This document shows, piece by piece, positions 11,715-22,956 of a stretch of 64,000 nt of DNA (position 1 is its first letter; each line of letters starts with the position of its first letter). The position numbers and the translations under genes were made by a program. Location: positions 238,611-302,610 of the forward strand of contig LATX02000226.1 in the NCBI GenBank assembly GCA_001466705.2, given 5' to 3'. This DNA comes from Moniliophthora roreri (taxonomy: Eukaryota; Basidiomycota; Agaricomycetes; Agaricales; Marasmiaceae). Under the pieces are notes generated by a model. That model searched no databases, was not told the origin of the DNA, and was given only the letters and a program-made list of their open reading frames with translations.

Positions 11715-12195
11715 CTTCTTGTACTTCGATGTATACTTACTACTAGTAACCAGTTCTGTGGGTTCTGCACCCCTTGTGGGACTTGAATCAAGCTTGCCTT
11801 CATTTAACAAGATCCAGACGTCGAAAACACCAAGTGATGCTGTCCAGAGCAATACCAAAGTAACATCAATCCGGTGATCGATGTGCGACATACATTATTT
11901 TCGAGGCCAATGGTTAAATCGTTATCTCTTACCTCAATTACCATGTTCTAATCAGCCCTCGACCTCATACACCGTTGTTCCACTCAAACCAATTGGCACT
12001 CTTACTGCATTCTTTGTTTAAATTCTAGTTCTAACTCGCCGTTATCGCAGGCATTCCAGGTACCGCCCCCAAACCAGACACGATCATATACTACAACATG
12101 CCCAATATTCCTAGCTCATGCAAGTAGCACCATGGTTAAGCACATCTAGCCGAAGACGCTCAACGCCGACATTCAGACTCTCGTGTTAATGTTTC
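11715..12195 (+). repeat. Dispersed repeat copy A (partner at 27257-27645)
   Basis: The segment is similar, in the same orientation, to 27257-27645. Shared words in order are 'ttctgtgggttctgca', 'accatgttc', 'atcagccctc'/'atcaaccctc', 'gttattgcagg'/'gttatcgcagg', 'catgcaagtagca' and 'agacgctcaacgcc'. The copies are diverged, with short gaps. No transposase or RT motif is visible. The unit may be the tail of an inactive element or of a duplicated non-coding or coding exon pair. Confidence 0.75.
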
Positions 12196-12334
12196 GAGAT
12201 CACCGTGACCTCCGGTTCTTTTGGTTCGTACTCTGATCTCAGATATCTTTGTAGTGGATTTCATGGGTAAGTTTCAGAGCCAATCGTAGACAAGTAACAA
12301 CGATACGGATACGGGGATATATTTGTGTGGATAG

Positions 12335-13168
12335 ATCATGCCATCCTACAAAGCGTGGATCCCAGGCATCAAATTGGTATGATTTAGGTAACTTGAGAGA
12401 GAGGGGAAGGTCAGTAAGCCGAAAAAGAACCTCGACCAAGTCATATATACATACCTCAACATGGATTTGGACGGCGCCAGCGACTCGTAAGGACTCGTTC
12501 CCTGGTTCGGGTTCTGATTCCTCCCAGTTCCGAGCCGGAGTCGGCGCTTCTCTTTTTCAATTGCGACCTGGAGAATAAAAAGTTCGATTGCACGTATTAG
12601 GACAACTTGACGGAGAGTAACATACCAATATTTTCATGTGGACAAGTCGAAGAGACCAATACAGCTTGTCGATAGTCCGTATCTGACGTTGACGAAATAC
12701 CAGCCACGCCCAAAGACGCGTATCCTTGGGTTCGTGTTCGTAAGTTTCTTGCTTGAGGAATGACAACCCCTCGATAAGACTTTATGGTTCGTCAGTCACC
12801 TGTCTAGAGTCGTTGAACCACGATCTAGGCGCGCACCGTTCTAAATCATCCCTTACACCCTGCATGTCAGGGAGAACATCCAGGAGGTCAAACTCGACGT
12901 GATAGCACCCATCGATCCGAATGAGAGAAAGGATTTCTGAGACTATTTCTTCCAATTGGGCGATAGACATACATCGAAATCGCCAACGACATGCCCCGGC
13001 CACGAACGTCGAGATTATTAGCAAAGGAACGAGGATATGTGCAATAAAAGACCCAAAGGTGATCCCGTGCCCGGGATCTGGCGTTACAGTCGTCTCTTCA
13101 ACGAATAGAGGCTCCAAGAATTGTGTCCCGTTTAAGATTTGAAATGTGGTTGGTGGCACCGGAACCAT
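12335..13168 (-). CDS. Single-pass membrane protein of unknown family
   Basis: From the first ATG at 13168 the frame reads MVPVPPTTFQILNGTQFLEP, then a hydrophobic segment FIAHILVPLLIISTFVAGAC, then a cytosolic-looking acidic/amphipathic part with IEEIVSEI-like helices and LLDVLPDMQGVRDDLERC. Joining across a 30-bp GT-AG intron gives GLSFLKQETYEHEPKDTRLW and FRQRQIRTIDKLYWSLRLVH, a strongly helical region. A further intron leads to VAIEKEKRRLRL and a stop at about 12335. The reading frame upstream of 13168 is open to a possible acceptor at about 13262, so an extra 5' exon is possible. No enzyme motif is visible. The function is unknown. Confidence 0.5.
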
Positions 13169-13261
13169 CGATGACTGAGTGAGGATTTGTCCTGGCTTTG
13201 ACTCTGCTAACCAAGGTCTGAGGGATATCGAAACGGGAAGTAGTTGGTGTTGAAGTTTCAC

Positions 13262-13985
13262 TGGGACCGTGGCTTCACTTTAAGTATGGTCTTAACAGCA
13301 CTTCTGCCAGTGAGCAGTCACGGCAATGCATCAGCGAGACAGCTTGGGGTCTTAAGATAGATTTTTTTCAATTAAAAATAGACACACTGGTCATAAGTGG
13401 TGGTCACGAGGATGATAACAATGTCGATAATCGAGTATATATAGGTCGGATTAAGCGCGGGCTGCATACTGCTGTTGAGGCATATTTCATGATGGGCGGG
13501 CACCAAAAAATCTGAAAGCGATTAAGCTATTTGAGAAAACCAAGGTGCTGGTTTGCCCAAGATACCGAAGTAGGAAATGAAAGATAATGTAGTCACTAGA
13601 AAATCATTGTCAGCGATGGGCTAGCCGCGGGTAAAGAACCAATGAATACAGTACTATCAAGCCGGCCCCAGGAAATGGATTGCGACTAGTGCATTCGTCA
13701 AATTGTTCCCTGAAGTCGAGCGCATTGGATACTCTTCGTCTCCAGCGGACAATGTTAGCTTGTAAGCAAAGTAGTAGATAGCCGTAGCTCGAGAGGTGAA
13801 AGTGGATCAGCGGAAAGAGCATGAATTGCCATGTGGCTACTCGTACATCCATTTCACCGTCTGGGTCGTTTCTTTTAATACAATGAAGGCGATCGTAGCA
13901 GGTATGCGAGATCGCCCCATAAAACCGGCCTACTTGTCTTCAAGTTTACCATCCACGTCGAATCACCTGGTGCACCTTCGCTGCA
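13262..13985. other. Intergenic region, nothing recognised
   Basis: No supported gene. The minus frame at 13610-13852 lacks family features and splice context. The 5' part may hold the promoter, or a missed first exon, of the membrane protein gene at 12335-13168. Confidence 0.35.
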
Positions 13986-13989
13986 ATCG

Positions 13990-14371
13990 ATACACAACCC
14001 CTCCAAAGCTGCAACACCACTGAGCAATGAGCAATGAGCATAGGTTTGGACGGACCCCCCGGGGGTGGGTCAGGATTGTCGATGCTCAGTAGTGACGAAG
14101 TAACGGCAGTAGTGCAGCTTAAAAACTCCGAACAGACGATGTGGTTCAGGTGTCGACAGTGGGTACTAAACCACTCCATAAAGGTACTGTCCAATGATAC
14201 ACCTTCAACACACCCGACCCAACCCTTCCAAAAGTGCAACACCAGTGAACACAGGCTTTGATCGACGTTGGGAGCTCTACGAGGGCAGGCAGGTACCCGG
14301 CGACGATGCAGCCCAAAAAACTTCGAGCAGATAATGCAGTCCAACCTAAATCAGGTATCGAGAGTGGGTAT
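13990..14371 (+). repeat. Diverged tandem duplication, unit about 190-210 bp
   Basis: Two adjacent copies share ordered words. Copy 1 (about 13990-14208) has 'cctccaaagctgcaacacca', 'ctccgaacagacgatg' and 'caggtgtcgacagtgggta'. Copy 2 (about 14209-14371) has 'cttccaaaagtgcaacacca', 'cttcgagcagataatg' and 'caggtatcgagagtgggta'. Both lie in a stretch with no recognised gene. Confidence 0.65.
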
Positions 14372-14859
14372 GGAGTAGGCTGACGGGAATACCGGTTGCT
14401 GACCGGACTGTACGAATTGAATCGAGTGGTCTGACTGATTGGTGTAGATGTGGTGGGTAGAAGCACCTTCGACTGGTGGTCGTGGATAGGGCGAAGCGCC
14501 AACAACGGTGACAGTATGCAGGCGCACTATTATGAGAGGCTCTGGAGTCTTGAAGGAAAGTGTTGTCGCCGACGCCGATTGTTACGGTACGGATGTGCCC
14601 GCCGACGTAGAATTGCTTAATGTGTCAAGGCGTGACACAGTAGGAGATCGGTTGCCTCTGCTGTAACGCCGCCTGCTGCCCTTGTCCGCTACTAGGAGGT
14701 GCCTCCTCAACACCATAGTGAACCGATAGAATCTGTCTTCGCCTAGGCGTAGTACTACGTCTAGCCCTGTACGCGGGATGCGTGTACGGTGGCCCGACGG
14801 CTCGTTGAACGGACCACGTTGTAGCGCGCGGCGTTGAGATGGGTTGTCAAGTTGGCAGG
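14372..14859. other. Intergenic region, nothing recognised
   Basis: Low coding potential on both strands, moderately GC-rich and without a recognisable family. It separates the tandem repeat from the duplicated module beginning at 14860. Confidence 0.3.
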
Positions 14860-16630
14860 GCGATACCCGGATACCGACTGGAAGATAAAAACTCTAATAT
14901 GGTATTAGTACTAGTAACAACAGGAGGTACACTATAAACACACCTGGCAGTTGGTAAAAGCTAGAAGGCCACTCTTCCGACGCGTTCTCGCGCTCTCCCT
15001 TTGCGAAGCATGGTACTTACTGCCGAGCCGTAAAGTTGTCGGAAAAGACTTCCCCAGTGCAACACACTCTCTACGAATGACGGCTGTGATGTCTTGCATG
15101 CCTTTTTTTAAAAAATCGCCAGCCTCTTCGTAGTGGCACGCTGCATAGGATACGGCAAGTGAGTATCAGGAAATCTGGTGAATATAGGAACACCATACCT
15201 TGGAGAGCTGCGTCAGCCCTTCATCGTTCATATGTCATCGAATGATGAAAAGAAAGGAATGAGGTTCTGAAGTATCCAAAGTCGATCCAGATACTGCGTA
15301 GACTGAGAGGTGAGATTTCTTCGCGCAACGTTACGGATATGCCTGAGAGTCGTGGCCTTATAAGCAAAGATGACAGTATATGGAACGTAAAGGAATCCTT
15401 ACCTCGTAACGCCCATTTCATTATACAGTGTAGATCAACGGTAGCTGATGAACAAGTGAGGAAAATGAGGACATAAAAGTAACTGATCGACATACATCCA
15501 ACCGCCAAGAGAGCCCATCCAGACGACTGTTCCAGTTCGTCGTTCTAGGGAAGGAACACCCTCATTGAGTCGGCCAAAAATGCTGACACTGGCGAGCAGC
15601 AACCAGTTATTCCTGACTCAAGGACGTAGACTCGAGCTGGTTGTAGGCCTAGCATGATCATTAGCATCTAATCTCCAGAAAAAGGAATCACAAGGAACGC
15701 ACATATTCGCCTCAATGGCCCCAACTAAAATGTACTCGGTCTTGTTCATCTCCCCGTGTGTCACCGCAACTTTTCTTGCAATAATCATCAGCTCTGCCAG
15801 GGGTGCAGTCACATCAAGTTCCATAGCATCTGCGCCTTTTTCCTTGTGATCGTCAAGCTGAGAAGGAGAATGTTTTCGAACGTTCGTCTCCTCGTTGGAG
15901 GGCGGCGAGGGTTCGATCGCGTCCGGAGCCGGTTCTAATGAGGAAAAAAAAAAGGTCGAGAATCAACGTCGACTTGTAGTAAAAGAGCGACGCACGATGC
16001 ACCAATGATGTCCCGGACGAGCCGTTTGCATTCTGACTCGGAAAACATGGATATTTCGGGAGCTAAAATTCCCGGGACCAGCGTGCGGGTTCACAGAAGA
16101 TGCCGTAGTTTTGTCTTCTGAATACGGCGGTGTTCAATCTTCGGGATATCTAGATTATGGATTGAGAAGAAGCCGAAAGAAGAGACGAGAAGGTACGCAC
16201 CCAAGGTTGATACGCCGCTACGCCGTTCCCGAGCTGTCCCAAGAATCTTCGATGAATTGTGTTCGTCATCGGTCCATTTGGCATCAAGACAACTCGTGTT
16301 GATCGGGATAATCCCCAGAAGTTGTAGGGTAGGCGAGCGGAACGGGGGGATAGAGAGATGGTTATGACGATAGCTTTTGGAGAGGGCGGAGGGTCATAGA
16401 GAGGCCAACACCCGGATACCGATTGAAAATCAGAAAATTTAGTATGGTATGAGGACCAATATCGATACGAGACACAGTGTAGTCGCACCTGGCAATTGGT
16501 AAAAGCTAAAAGGCGATTTGTCTGAGCTTCCTGGTGTGACTGCAGTCGTGAGAGTAGCCTGGAGCCCACAATAAATGGACATCATGGTCGTTGATGTCAA
16601 AGACAAAGACGCGTCCAGCATCGGCCGCAT
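14860..16630 (-). pseudogene. Two decayed copies of an unknown split gene module
   Basis: The stretches at 14860-14985 and 16385-16530 are diverged copies of each other. Both encode on the minus strand an exon ending LLAFTNCQ, a 50-60 bp intron with GTG donor and TAG acceptor, and then a 'cggtatccgggt' block. Between them other minus frames look coding: 15221-15508 with a hydrophobic FYVLIFLTCSSATVDLHC and a REEISPLSLRSIW stretch, and 15618-15824 with DVTAPLAELMIIARKV and GEMNKTEYILVGAIEA. They do not join cleanly and I do not recognise the family. The simplest reading is an old tandem duplication of one gene, both copies decaying. Confidence 0.4.
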
Positions 16631-18230
16631 CAGCGCTTAGCCTTTCGCTTCCATCAAATGGGGTACACTGGCCCGAATTTCAGTTTTTGAGCATAAATTG
16701 ACGCTTTGCTCTGTAGACGACATCTAGCTAAAAGTGCGCTCATTTCGTCCAAGCTTCGTCAACCTCTTGTGCTAACAAAAACAGTTCACCTAGCAAATGA
16801 CTCCACCCTCGTCGTCCTCTTTCTTCGACCGAGGCACACTACGCTAGCTTTCATATCAACCAGACGCAAGGCTCCTGAACTGAACACGACGCAGAAGAGA
16901 CACCGGAGAATTCACAAAACTGAGGAATACAGGAGTTAGGCATTCTATCGACTTGTAGTGATACTCGGAGCGGTGTGCCCCTCATAGTCCTCTGATCTCC
17001 AAGCTCTCCTACTGACAGACACACCAGCATTCAGGACCGTATACTCGCAGGCATGTGGTGAACGTTTCAGTGGCTACCCAACCAAGAAGAGGCGAACGTG
17101 CAGAATTCGGCAGAACAAGCATCCCAATCAGTCTTCGTGACAATTTCAGGCAGATGAAAACGTATGCTCTACGTACACTGCAAGTTGATGAAAACTACGT
17201 AGGGCGTGGGCTATCTACACAGATTACTGTGTATCGTGCCTCCATAGGATTCATTATCGCACGACTAAACTTCGTAGGTATGCCCATTCTGAAAGCCGAT
17301 TCAATTGGTGAATGATAGTTCGTGTTTAGCGCCCAACGTACAACGTCCAATCCGACACATCAACGGAAGAAGTGACCGTTGTGTCTTTTCGAAGCCGCCA
17401 AAGGTAAGACCACCTCACCCAGCTTGCCTTCGGTCTTGTACTGATTACATATAACAGCATGTCGACTGCCAGAATAACAGCTCTCTACGGAGATAAGAGA
17501 TTTATCTCAAAACATGCCGCTTATGCGGATATCAAACCAGAAGATATACGTTTGGACGTTGATTGCTACTAGTGGCTAGTACCGATCAAGCGTCGGAGCT
17601 AGCGATTTAAAGACCGAGTTGAGTGCTGGATGATGGTTTGCTTAAAGGGTAAACATTCATTTGATTCTGAAATCTTGGTATATTCATTGTCAGAAAAACT
17701 ACTTTTACAACCTCGATTGACCAGTTTGCAGGTTGTGCTCTGGAGTGGTGAAGTTTGAGGAGCGGAGAGAAGCTCAGGCTAAATTCAGTTACTAATTAGC
17801 ATTATTTCGAGCATGTACTTGTATGGTGGACTCACAATCGATATAACTGCAGGCCAAAATGACGAGTAAGCGTTGTTCAACTTTTGACGCGTTTCTCCAA
17901 ATGTCCAAACCGAGCCCCACGACTCTTTCTTCATTACCACCACCACTCTTCATGCTCCAAGCCTCAAAACCTCGCCTCATCCATGGAAATCGACCGGAAT
18001 ACCACTGGAGGCAGAAAGATGAGTTGAACGGGACTTGAACACCATCAATTCAAGGCCATGAGGAATGCTTTTTGCACCGGTATGGAGGCCCCAGTGACGT
18101 ATAAGGCGCCTTTTACTTTGATGTTCACTCCTCAATAGTCACAGAAAGGCAGTACACACACAGATTGACGCCGTCATCCTGTCACTCAGGAAAGGCATCC
18201 ATTCAATAGGTTCATCAAATCTAATATCGA
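16631..18230. other. Gene-poor stretch
   Basis: Short open frames at 16706-16939 and 17055-17315 are without recognisable domains and have no consistent splice structure. A tRNA-like T-arm word on the minus strand near 18035 has no matching A box. I see no supported gene over these 1.6 kb. Confidence 0.35.
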
Positions 18231-18317
18231 TTGACATACGATGCTGTAGATCCTCATGATCCCCACGAAGCACCTTGCCCTCTTACCACCATCTCACTCT
18301 ACTACACGACACTGCAA

Positions 18318-20446
18318 ATGAGCTTCAGAGGCTGTTCGCGTGTTTCTATCAAGGGCAAAAACACTTTGAACCATGTTGAAGGGAATCATATCAGCGGAAC
18401 GATTCATGGAAATGTTATCTTCAATGCCGGTCAGGCGGCAATAAAGTGTAAGGAGCACGATGAGGTGAGCACTGTGAACATTTTAATCATTGCTTGGTGG
18501 GCTAACAGGGGACATTTGCAGTTTGAATACGTGAAACGGGGGCATATCATCAACATTAAGGATTTGGGCACTGTAGAACAGTACTGGGTCTTGCGGGACA
18601 AATCTCGAAAACCATTTGGGTTGTGCAAGGCAAAGAAAACAGTATGCACTGCCGAGGTACATCCTGACCGACAATCCAAGTATACTGTTGTGATGTATGA
18701 GGGCAAAGATGCAAAGCATGTTTGGGAGGAAGAATTTCAGGAGTTTTCAGGTACCAAGTAGGCATTTGTTACATTGTCCTTGGACCCTATCACTGACAGC
18801 CTTTCAAAGGAATCCACTTGTGGCTCAACTGTTTGGGATCAACCAGTCATCAATTCCAATGCTGATTTTCCACAATGGCATGAGTCACCTTTCCTTTGTC
18901 AACAATTCATTCTGAATCCATAGAATGCAGAACTGATTCCTCTGGGGCATTTTTATAAAGAGACATTCTGGTCAAGTCTCTACCTTGAACATCTAGTGGT
19001 CAGTGCAGTTTCTGAATTCTTGATAACTTGAAATCATATTCTTCATTCCTCTAGCTGAATAATGGATGGGGGTGCTCAAGTGTGTGGATGGACCCAGGAG
19101 GTCTTTTTTGTAATGGGCCTGAGGGACCTCTTCTAAATCAGGGATATTTCAGCACTGATGGATCTCTTGTTGTCCCAACAAGAGCAGAGATGCTCAAGGA
19201 TGACATTTCTTTTCAGTTCTTCTGCAAAATTGGGTCAAGTATGGATTATAGTGTTTTGTCATGTGCATACCTTCATGAGATGCACACTAATCTTGATGAT
19301 CTGCTTCTGAAGACAGCAGAAGACTTCCAACTCAAAAACCCTGGCAATTCTACCTGGAATTTGACAAATCATCAATATCACTGCATCTCTTGGCAGGATC
19401 TACCCTATTACTTCCCAATGAATGTTATTGGTGGGCTTCAGTTCAATACTGTGTACCTGCCATCAATGAAGGCTGTTGCAAGATGGCCACAGGGCACTGG
19501 TTCATCATGGAAGTGGGGATTGGATCTGGCTTATCAGACTCAGGGCCTGATAGATAAAGCAGTACTTGATGGAGGGTTGACACGGTGAGTAACAATGTGG
19601 TTCCTGTGTTTGATTTAGGCTTAAAGATCTACAGCTTCAAGCTGGACCTGACCCAAGGGAAGCATGTTTATCTTGAGGTTATATATAAATGGTGGGAGGT
19701 TGGAAATGCATGGTTGTCACAATCTTCCTGGATTTTGGATGCTCTCAATATTACAGAGGGAAAAGAAAACCTGTGTATGTCATTTCTCTGTTGAATATGT
19801 TCCAAATACTCATTACTCTCCCTACTACAGTTATTATTAAGCCACCCTTTTTGCAGATATCATCCACTCTGCATGAATATGATGGCCTCACAGCATTTTT
19901 CAACCTCTGTGATGGCAAGCCCCCCATTGAAGGATCCCCATCCCCATCCTTGCCCATATATCTTTTCCTTTATCCCCTCCCTGAATCAATATCAGAATTT
20001 GCATCATGGAGACATCAACCCTACTTCTGGTCTTTTGATGAGACTGGTCAATCCAAAATGTCAGAAGTAGAGTATGAGAGGTGGGAATTTCTGACAATCA
20101 CCCATAAGATATCAGGGAATTTTAGCACATCAAAATGGCCTACCTATGTCTACACTGCTCTGCAAGACTGGCAAAAGGCTTGTGGCTACAACCCTGCCAC
20201 CTCAGATTGGGCAAGAAGCATGGAGTATCCAGAGTTTGAGATTATTGGAGCAAGAAAGAATCAGAGTTGGTTTGAAAAAGTCACTAACTATCAAGGTGAG
20301 ATGCTTATGTCATTTTGCCTCACACTTTGACTGACTCTAACTCTTGGAAGGAAAAAGCAGTAGCTTATGGTGGGAAGCATTTGCAGGGTCAGGAATTAGT
20401 GCATTTGGGTTTTAGAAATGTTATTACTCAGAGGAACAAGAAATAA
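18318..20446 (+). CDS. Expanded basidiomycete family protein with IPMLIFH core
   Basis: The start MSFRGCSRVSIKGKNTLNHV leads to GNHISGTIHGNVIFNAG, the Asn/Gly-rich start typical of this family. EYVKRGHIINIKDLG follows, then RNPLVAQLFG-like TKNPLVAQLFGINQSSIPMLIFHN, ELIPLGHFYKETFWSSLYLE, and SSVWMDPGGLFCNGPEGP, then a C-terminal half with IYLFLYPLPESI-like and YFWSFDETGQSKMS. In other Agaricomycetes this arrangement occurs in very large families of hypothetical proteins; the central part resembles a divergent kinase-like fold, which is inference. All introns resolve with frame kept, using a GC-AG pair at 18874-18927; the stop is at 20444-20446 after FRNVITQRNKK. The gene is intact although its 3' four fifths lie in CpG-depleted DNA beside a transposase relic. 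Function unknown. Confidence 0.75.
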
Positions 20447-21179
20447 TGGTCTGCTTATGTTTTGGCTGTAACTCATTGAGTACTGCATCAAATGCAAATA
20501 CTTCAAGTTGTAAGTGTCCTCATCCTGAGCCCTTTTCCCACTTTAATAGATACACTCAAAGTTACAGAACCTACAGTTGTAGGTTGTAGGTTGTACCCAT
20601 TAATATGTCGAACCTAGAAAAGACCCACTTTTATTCATTTTACACTACTTTTGAATTGAAACACTTTAATATGACACAAGAATACAGGTAATAAGGACTA
20701 GAGTGAGCCCAGTCTGCTAGTCATTGCCTTAGAGAAGCTATAGTACCTTGGAAAGTATGAAGAGCTATATGATATGCTATACAGAGGTATCAAAGCTGTA
20801 CTTTCTGACTTATCTATGTATCAGATCCAAAACGGATCACTCCTGAAACCTGTAGGGAACCTAACTATGGCCCAATGAACACATTGGCTAGTTAACCAAG
20901 CTCTCAAAGTGCTATCAATGGGATTTTAATTTCTATTTTACTTTTCTATGACATCTGCAAAGTGCAACATGCAGTCAAACAGTACAGAGGTACTTAGAGG
21001 AGACATCAAAACAGAAAGATGACTTAGAACAGGAACAATCAAAGAACAAGAATCAATCTAGCTAAGGGTTTTGTTGGCATTTTAAGTGTGGCAACTCTGA
21101 TCACACCGATCCACACTTGCACAATAAACTAAGTTAGACTTTTGGAGGTTATCTTTTGGGTAGTTTTCCACTAGTATTA
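20447..21179. other. AT-rich non-coding stretch inside the CpG-poor block
   Basis: No coding frame is supported. The expected 3' half of the neighbouring transposase is not found here. A short tandem 'gtaggttgtaggttgtac' occurs near 20577-20596. Confidence 0.4.
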
Positions 21180-22200
21180 TCTTAGACAAATTACCAATAT
21201 GCAGAGTCAGCCCAAGCAAACTCCTCTCCTCTAAAAAGAAGTTCAGGATAGCAATAGGCAGTTGTGTACTCGAATGCAGCTGAATCATGAGCTGATCCAG
21301 TATGCCCTATCAAATAGTCAACAATACAGAGGTTGGATGGTGCATTTCCAATCTAAGTTCAAAAAGATCAATCCACTAAAACAACTATATTGCTCAAGAA
21401 GGCCAACACACCTGTATGTTTAATCTATAATTTGCTTTCCTTGTATAGTATCCAGAGCCATTCAATCCAGGCTGTGCATAGAGCACAACTATTGTACCAT
21501 CATACATCAGATAGCCTTCCCACCACAAACCTCCAAATCCCAAATGATCCTCCATCCACTTCTTCTCCAATTCCTTCTCCTCTCCAGTAAGTGGCCATAC
21601 AAAGATGTCATGGAGTGACTCAATGGCATCAAAGCAACAGTTAGTGTAATTTACAGCACTACCCTCACTTATGCCAGCCATTTGTGCAATATCTTCCAGG
21701 CATCCTCCATTTCCATATTGCCCAAGTCAATAAAGAGTGACTGCAAGTTGGATGTTGACTGGTGTTTGGGAGTTCTGGGTGTTGTTTTGGAATGCTGAAT
21801 GACCCTTAATCAGAGCATGAATGACATCGAAGACAAGAGGTGAGACACAAAGCATATTTTTGAATCAGGAATGAAGATTGGGGTCAGCAGCATGCTGCCA
21901 TGCAAGGTGAAGCTGGCCATGCTTTGGGATCTTGGTTCAAGCATGTAGATAACAGGCATTTTGTATTGATTGTAGGACCATGATATCAAAGGTAAGATTT
22001 TGAAGAAGTGTGTTAATGTCAGAAGGTTCTTGGGGGTTCTGGAGGAGTTTGCGAAGGGCCATAAGCATGATGTACTTCTGCTCATACTCGTCATGAAGTG
22101 TACAGCAAGGATTTTGCATGAAGGAAGTGAAAGAGTTATTGATTGATTGATTGTCATGCCTGGCAGCTGCTCTTACTATATTTGGATCTGCCACCACAGG
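21180..22200 (-). pseudogene. Truncated PIF/Harbinger-like DDE transposase
   Basis: The minus strand encodes a recognisable DDE_Tnp_4 (Harbinger-type) transposase. Order: an N-terminal helical part (EYEQKYIMLMALRKLLQNPQ), QLHLAWQHAADPNLHS, the helix-turn-helix region QTPVNIQLAVTLY...LGQYGNGG and GISEGSAVNYTNCCFDAIES, then VWPLTGEEKELEKKW and LMYDGTIVVLYAQPG with the first catalytic Asp. After a phase-0 intron come IVDYLIGHTGSAHDSAAFE, with the second Asp, and FRGEEFAWADSAYW with the third acidic position. The frame ends there and the C-terminal third is missing. Three in-frame TGA codons interrupt it (after CYLHA, after PNLHS and after LAVTLY). The element is dead. No terminal inverted repeats were found. 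Confidence 0.8.
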
Positions 22201-22956
22201 CCTGGGCAGCTTACATGATAAACTACAGGTACAACCTATGACCTATGACTGTAGGCCCTGTAACTTTGAGCATACCTAATGTAAATGTCCAGCCTTGACC
22301 TTACTATCATCAATAACAATAACCTCTCTGTCACCATCTCTTTCCTTTCACCACTATCACTTGCCACTACTGCCACCATATTCCCTCCCCAATTGCTGTC
22401 ACCAACAGTCTCCTATGTCCTTCTCTTTTTGTTGCTAATGCTGCCTTCCACAGCCTGCTTGCTCTTTATGCTCAATAATCTTCCTATTTGCAATATCAGA
22501 AGATTCATAATACAGCTTTCACATAGAGGATTGGGAGTAATCTGCAAACTAGCTGCCACCTCCAAGGTGTCAATTCATTGAATACATTCCCATTGTTGTT
22601 AGGCAGGTAGTGTTGTGAAGGACAGGATTTTAAGACCTGGGTAGCCTAGGAAACTTGTGTTCAAAAATTTCACCTTCCTCAGTGTCAGCCTGTTCAGTTC
22701 CTCACAGAATGTTTGACTCTTCTTGAGGGATACAAACACATGTCAGTCAGTCAGTCTGCCATTGTTACAATAGTGTATATGAGCTCAAGAGTTAGTTTAA
22801 AATGGTTAAGAGATGGTGTGGCACAAGCTGTTCATAGAGCCGTCTTGCAATGCATAACCCAGTATGCATTGCATTACCTTTCCTTTCTAGGAAACATCCC
22901 TTCCAAATTAGGATACCCTCAGTCTTTAGAACGCCAAGAATAATAACCACGTAGCC
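22201..22956. other. Intergenic part of the CpG-poor block
   Basis: No supported gene. The plus frame at 22285-22581 is hydrophobic and low in complexity, which fits AT-rich drift. This stretch may include the lost 5' flank of the transposon. The region beyond 22957 is shared with the eIF2A duplicate. Confidence 0.4.

Larger units (their letters stand above)
18720..22920. other. CpG-depleted block
   Basis: By manual count only about ten CpG dinucleotides occur in these 4.2 kb; the 1.4 kb between 19081 and 20520 contain one. Flanking DNA carries roughly two to five per 60 bases. TpG and CpA are correspondingly frequent. The pattern suggests long-term cytosine methylation followed by deamination. 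The right edge falls within about 40 bp of the place where homology between the two eIF2A loci ends (22957), and the left edge lies inside the gene at 18318-20446. Confidence 0.85.

Noticed and set aside
14030..14380. Repeat units considered as a possible CRISPR-like array
   Set aside because: Only two long diverged copies without regular spacers, in a eukaryotic genome; plain tandem duplication explains them.
18020..18061. Possible tRNA on the minus strand (T-arm-like 'tgttcaagtcc')
   Set aside because: No A box, no acceptor stem and no cloverleaf could be drawn within 100 bases upstream.
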